Shown here: positions 7,246 through 7,973 of the stretch, piece after piece
Layout: the number at the start of each line of letters is the position of its first letter
Numbering within the stretch: position 1 is the first letter of the stretch
Assembly (NCBI GenBank): GCA_013043995.1
Contig: JABEVL010000238.1
Span: 1 to 7,973 of the forward strand
Source: Spirochaetales bacterium
GTDB taxonomy: Bacteria; Spirochaetota; Spirochaetia; JABEVK01
Direction: 5' to 3'
DNA: 7,973 nt
Translations under genes and position numbers: made by a program
The notes under the pieces: model-generated
Seen by the model: only the letters and a program-made list of their open reading frames with translations
Database searches by the model: none
Told to the model about the DNA's origin: nothing

Positions 7246-7796
7246 GCAGAAACGACATGACGAGTAAAAATTCGGGCAAGGCCACACTTTTTGTCGGTTT
7301 GGGATTGGCTCTTTTGGGAGTGGTCCTCCTTTTTTGGACCCAAAATTTTCTTGACGTTCTGGGGCGTTGGTGGCCGAGCGCCTTTGCCCTTGTCGGATTG
7401 CTTTCGCTGTACCACTACAAGGCGCACAAGGCCAGGCCAAGGTTTCTTTTGCTGGGTCTCCTTCTCTTTTTAACGGGGACCTTCATCCTTCTGCTCAACA
7501 CGGTTCTTGCTCCTTACGCCAGCCTCAGCCAGCTTTGGCCGATTTTTATGGGAATCGTTGGAGCTTCGATCCTTCCCTACAGTTTTCGTTTTGGCAGGAC
7601 CCTCCGCATCAGTTTTATCATTCCCAGCATTTTCTTGATTTTTTTCATGTTCGCCCTTCTGATTTTCACCCTTCAACTCATCAAAATCACCTTCACGGAT
7701 TTTGTTTTGGGTTGGTGGCCCCTGCTTCTGGTTTTTATGGGACTCACCTTGGTGGTGGCCTACTACCTGCGCGACCAGGGAGACGATCCTTCTTGA
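7242..7796 (+). CDS. Six-helix membrane protein with three WWP-type repeats (LiaI/LiaF- or DUF5668-like)
   Basis: The 184-residue protein is almost wholly membrane-embedded. Helices are predicted by eye at about 14-31, 43-57, 68-88, 98-114, 122-147 and 156-176. They form three two-helix units, each with a second helix beginning at a W-P motif followed by a Gly: RWWPSAFALVGLLSLYHY (42-59), QLWPIFMGIVGASILPYSF (97-115) and GWWPLLLVFMGLTLVVAYY (157-175). This W-P-...-G pattern is familiar from small membrane domains such as LiaI/LiaF and DUF5668, which here would occur three times in one chain. No catalytic motif is visible. The start ATG overlaps the icd stop (ATGA) and lacks a clear ribosome-binding site, so translation probably depends on coupling. 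A second ATG at 7257 is also possible. The protein ends acidic (DQGDDPS). Function is unknown. Confidence 0.85.
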
Positions 7797-7942
7797 GGCG
7801 CGGCCTTTTTGTTCTCGTTTTTGTCTTTCTGACCTTCTCACCCGTGGGAGTCCTTGCCGAAGTTTCAGCCCCGTCGGCGGTCGCCGTATCACTACAAAAC
7901 AAGGGAGAAGGTCCTAATTTGGGCGCGGCGTTGTTTGTATAG
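7793..7942 (+). CDS. Short predicted secreted peptide, possibly a truncated gene
   Basis: A TTG at 7793 overlaps the stop of the membrane protein gene (TTGA), with GGGAG about 10 nt upstream. It opens 49 codons ending in TAG 7940-7942. The translation looks like an exported product: MRRG, a hydrophobic core (LFVLVFVFLTF), SPVGVLA/EVS as a plausible signal-peptidase site near residue 22, and then only 27 mature residues with no cysteine or recognisable motif. Either this is a real tiny secreted peptide, or it is the start of a longer envelope protein cut by a stop or frameshift. The neighbouring frames are open to the window edge, which lies too close to decide. I do not recognise a family. 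The signal peptide and the coupled start are the only support. Confidence 0.45.
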   Translation: MRRGLFVLVFVFLTFSPVGVLAEVSAPSAVAVSLQNKGEGPNLGAALFV

Positions 7943-7973
7943 TTTTTGTCTTTCATACCTACTCACCGATGGA

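Noticed and set aside
7938..7943. TATAGT, resembling a -10 box, in the AT-rich right end
   Set aside because: No acceptable -35 element is found at 16-18 nt upstream, and the window ends before any downstream gene can be seen.

Overview
The window reads as a compact bacterial chromosome segment, GC-rich by eye, with no mobile elements, RNA genes or CRISPR arrays seen. The best guess for the host is a spirochaete (Treponema/Spirochaeta-like). I base this on the look of the TPR, SLT-LysM and secreted-protein cluster, not on a diagnostic marker, so it is only moderately secure. Genes are packed tightly: almost every junction is a 4-29 nt overlap, and GTG and TTG starts are common.

Layout. (1) Positions 3-1849, + strand: the 3' end of an operon for a three-subunit molybdenum hydroxylase of the xanthine dehydrogenase family, in the order Mo-pterin subunit (C-terminal part only), [2Fe-2S] subunit, FAD subunit. 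(2) Positions 5839 down to 1837, - strand: a four-gene run consisting of a membrane-anchored TPR-like protein, an MltD-type lytic transglycosylase with two LysM domains, a secreted protein with an LPP20/FlgT-like C-terminal pattern, and a Nudix hydrolase of the ADP-ribose pyrophosphatase type. It converges on the hydroxylase operon, and the two terminal genes overlap tail to tail by 13 bp. (3) Positions 5840-5928: a short divergent promoter region with two back-to-back promoter-like elements. (4) Positions 5929-7942, + strand: an NADP-type isocitrate dehydrogenase, then a six-helix membrane protein built from three repeats, then a very short predicted secreted peptide. The last two are each joined to the gene before by a 4-nt stop/start overlap.

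How the genes may work together. The - strand cluster looks like a cell-envelope module: peptidoglycan cleavage plus two exported partners, with a housekeeping Nudix enzyme at the end. Isocitrate dehydrogenase makes 2-oxoglutarate and NADPH. Why a membrane protein is translationally coupled to it is unknown.

The most notable observation is in the hydroxylase. Where the family normally has its catalytic glutamate (GxGE), the Mo-pterin subunit has GLGS. The Fe-S subunit also lacks the usual Gln before its second cluster motif, although all eight cluster cysteines are present. The enzyme may therefore have unusual chemistry, or the Mo subunit may be catalytically altered. No clearly new multi-gene system is evident.
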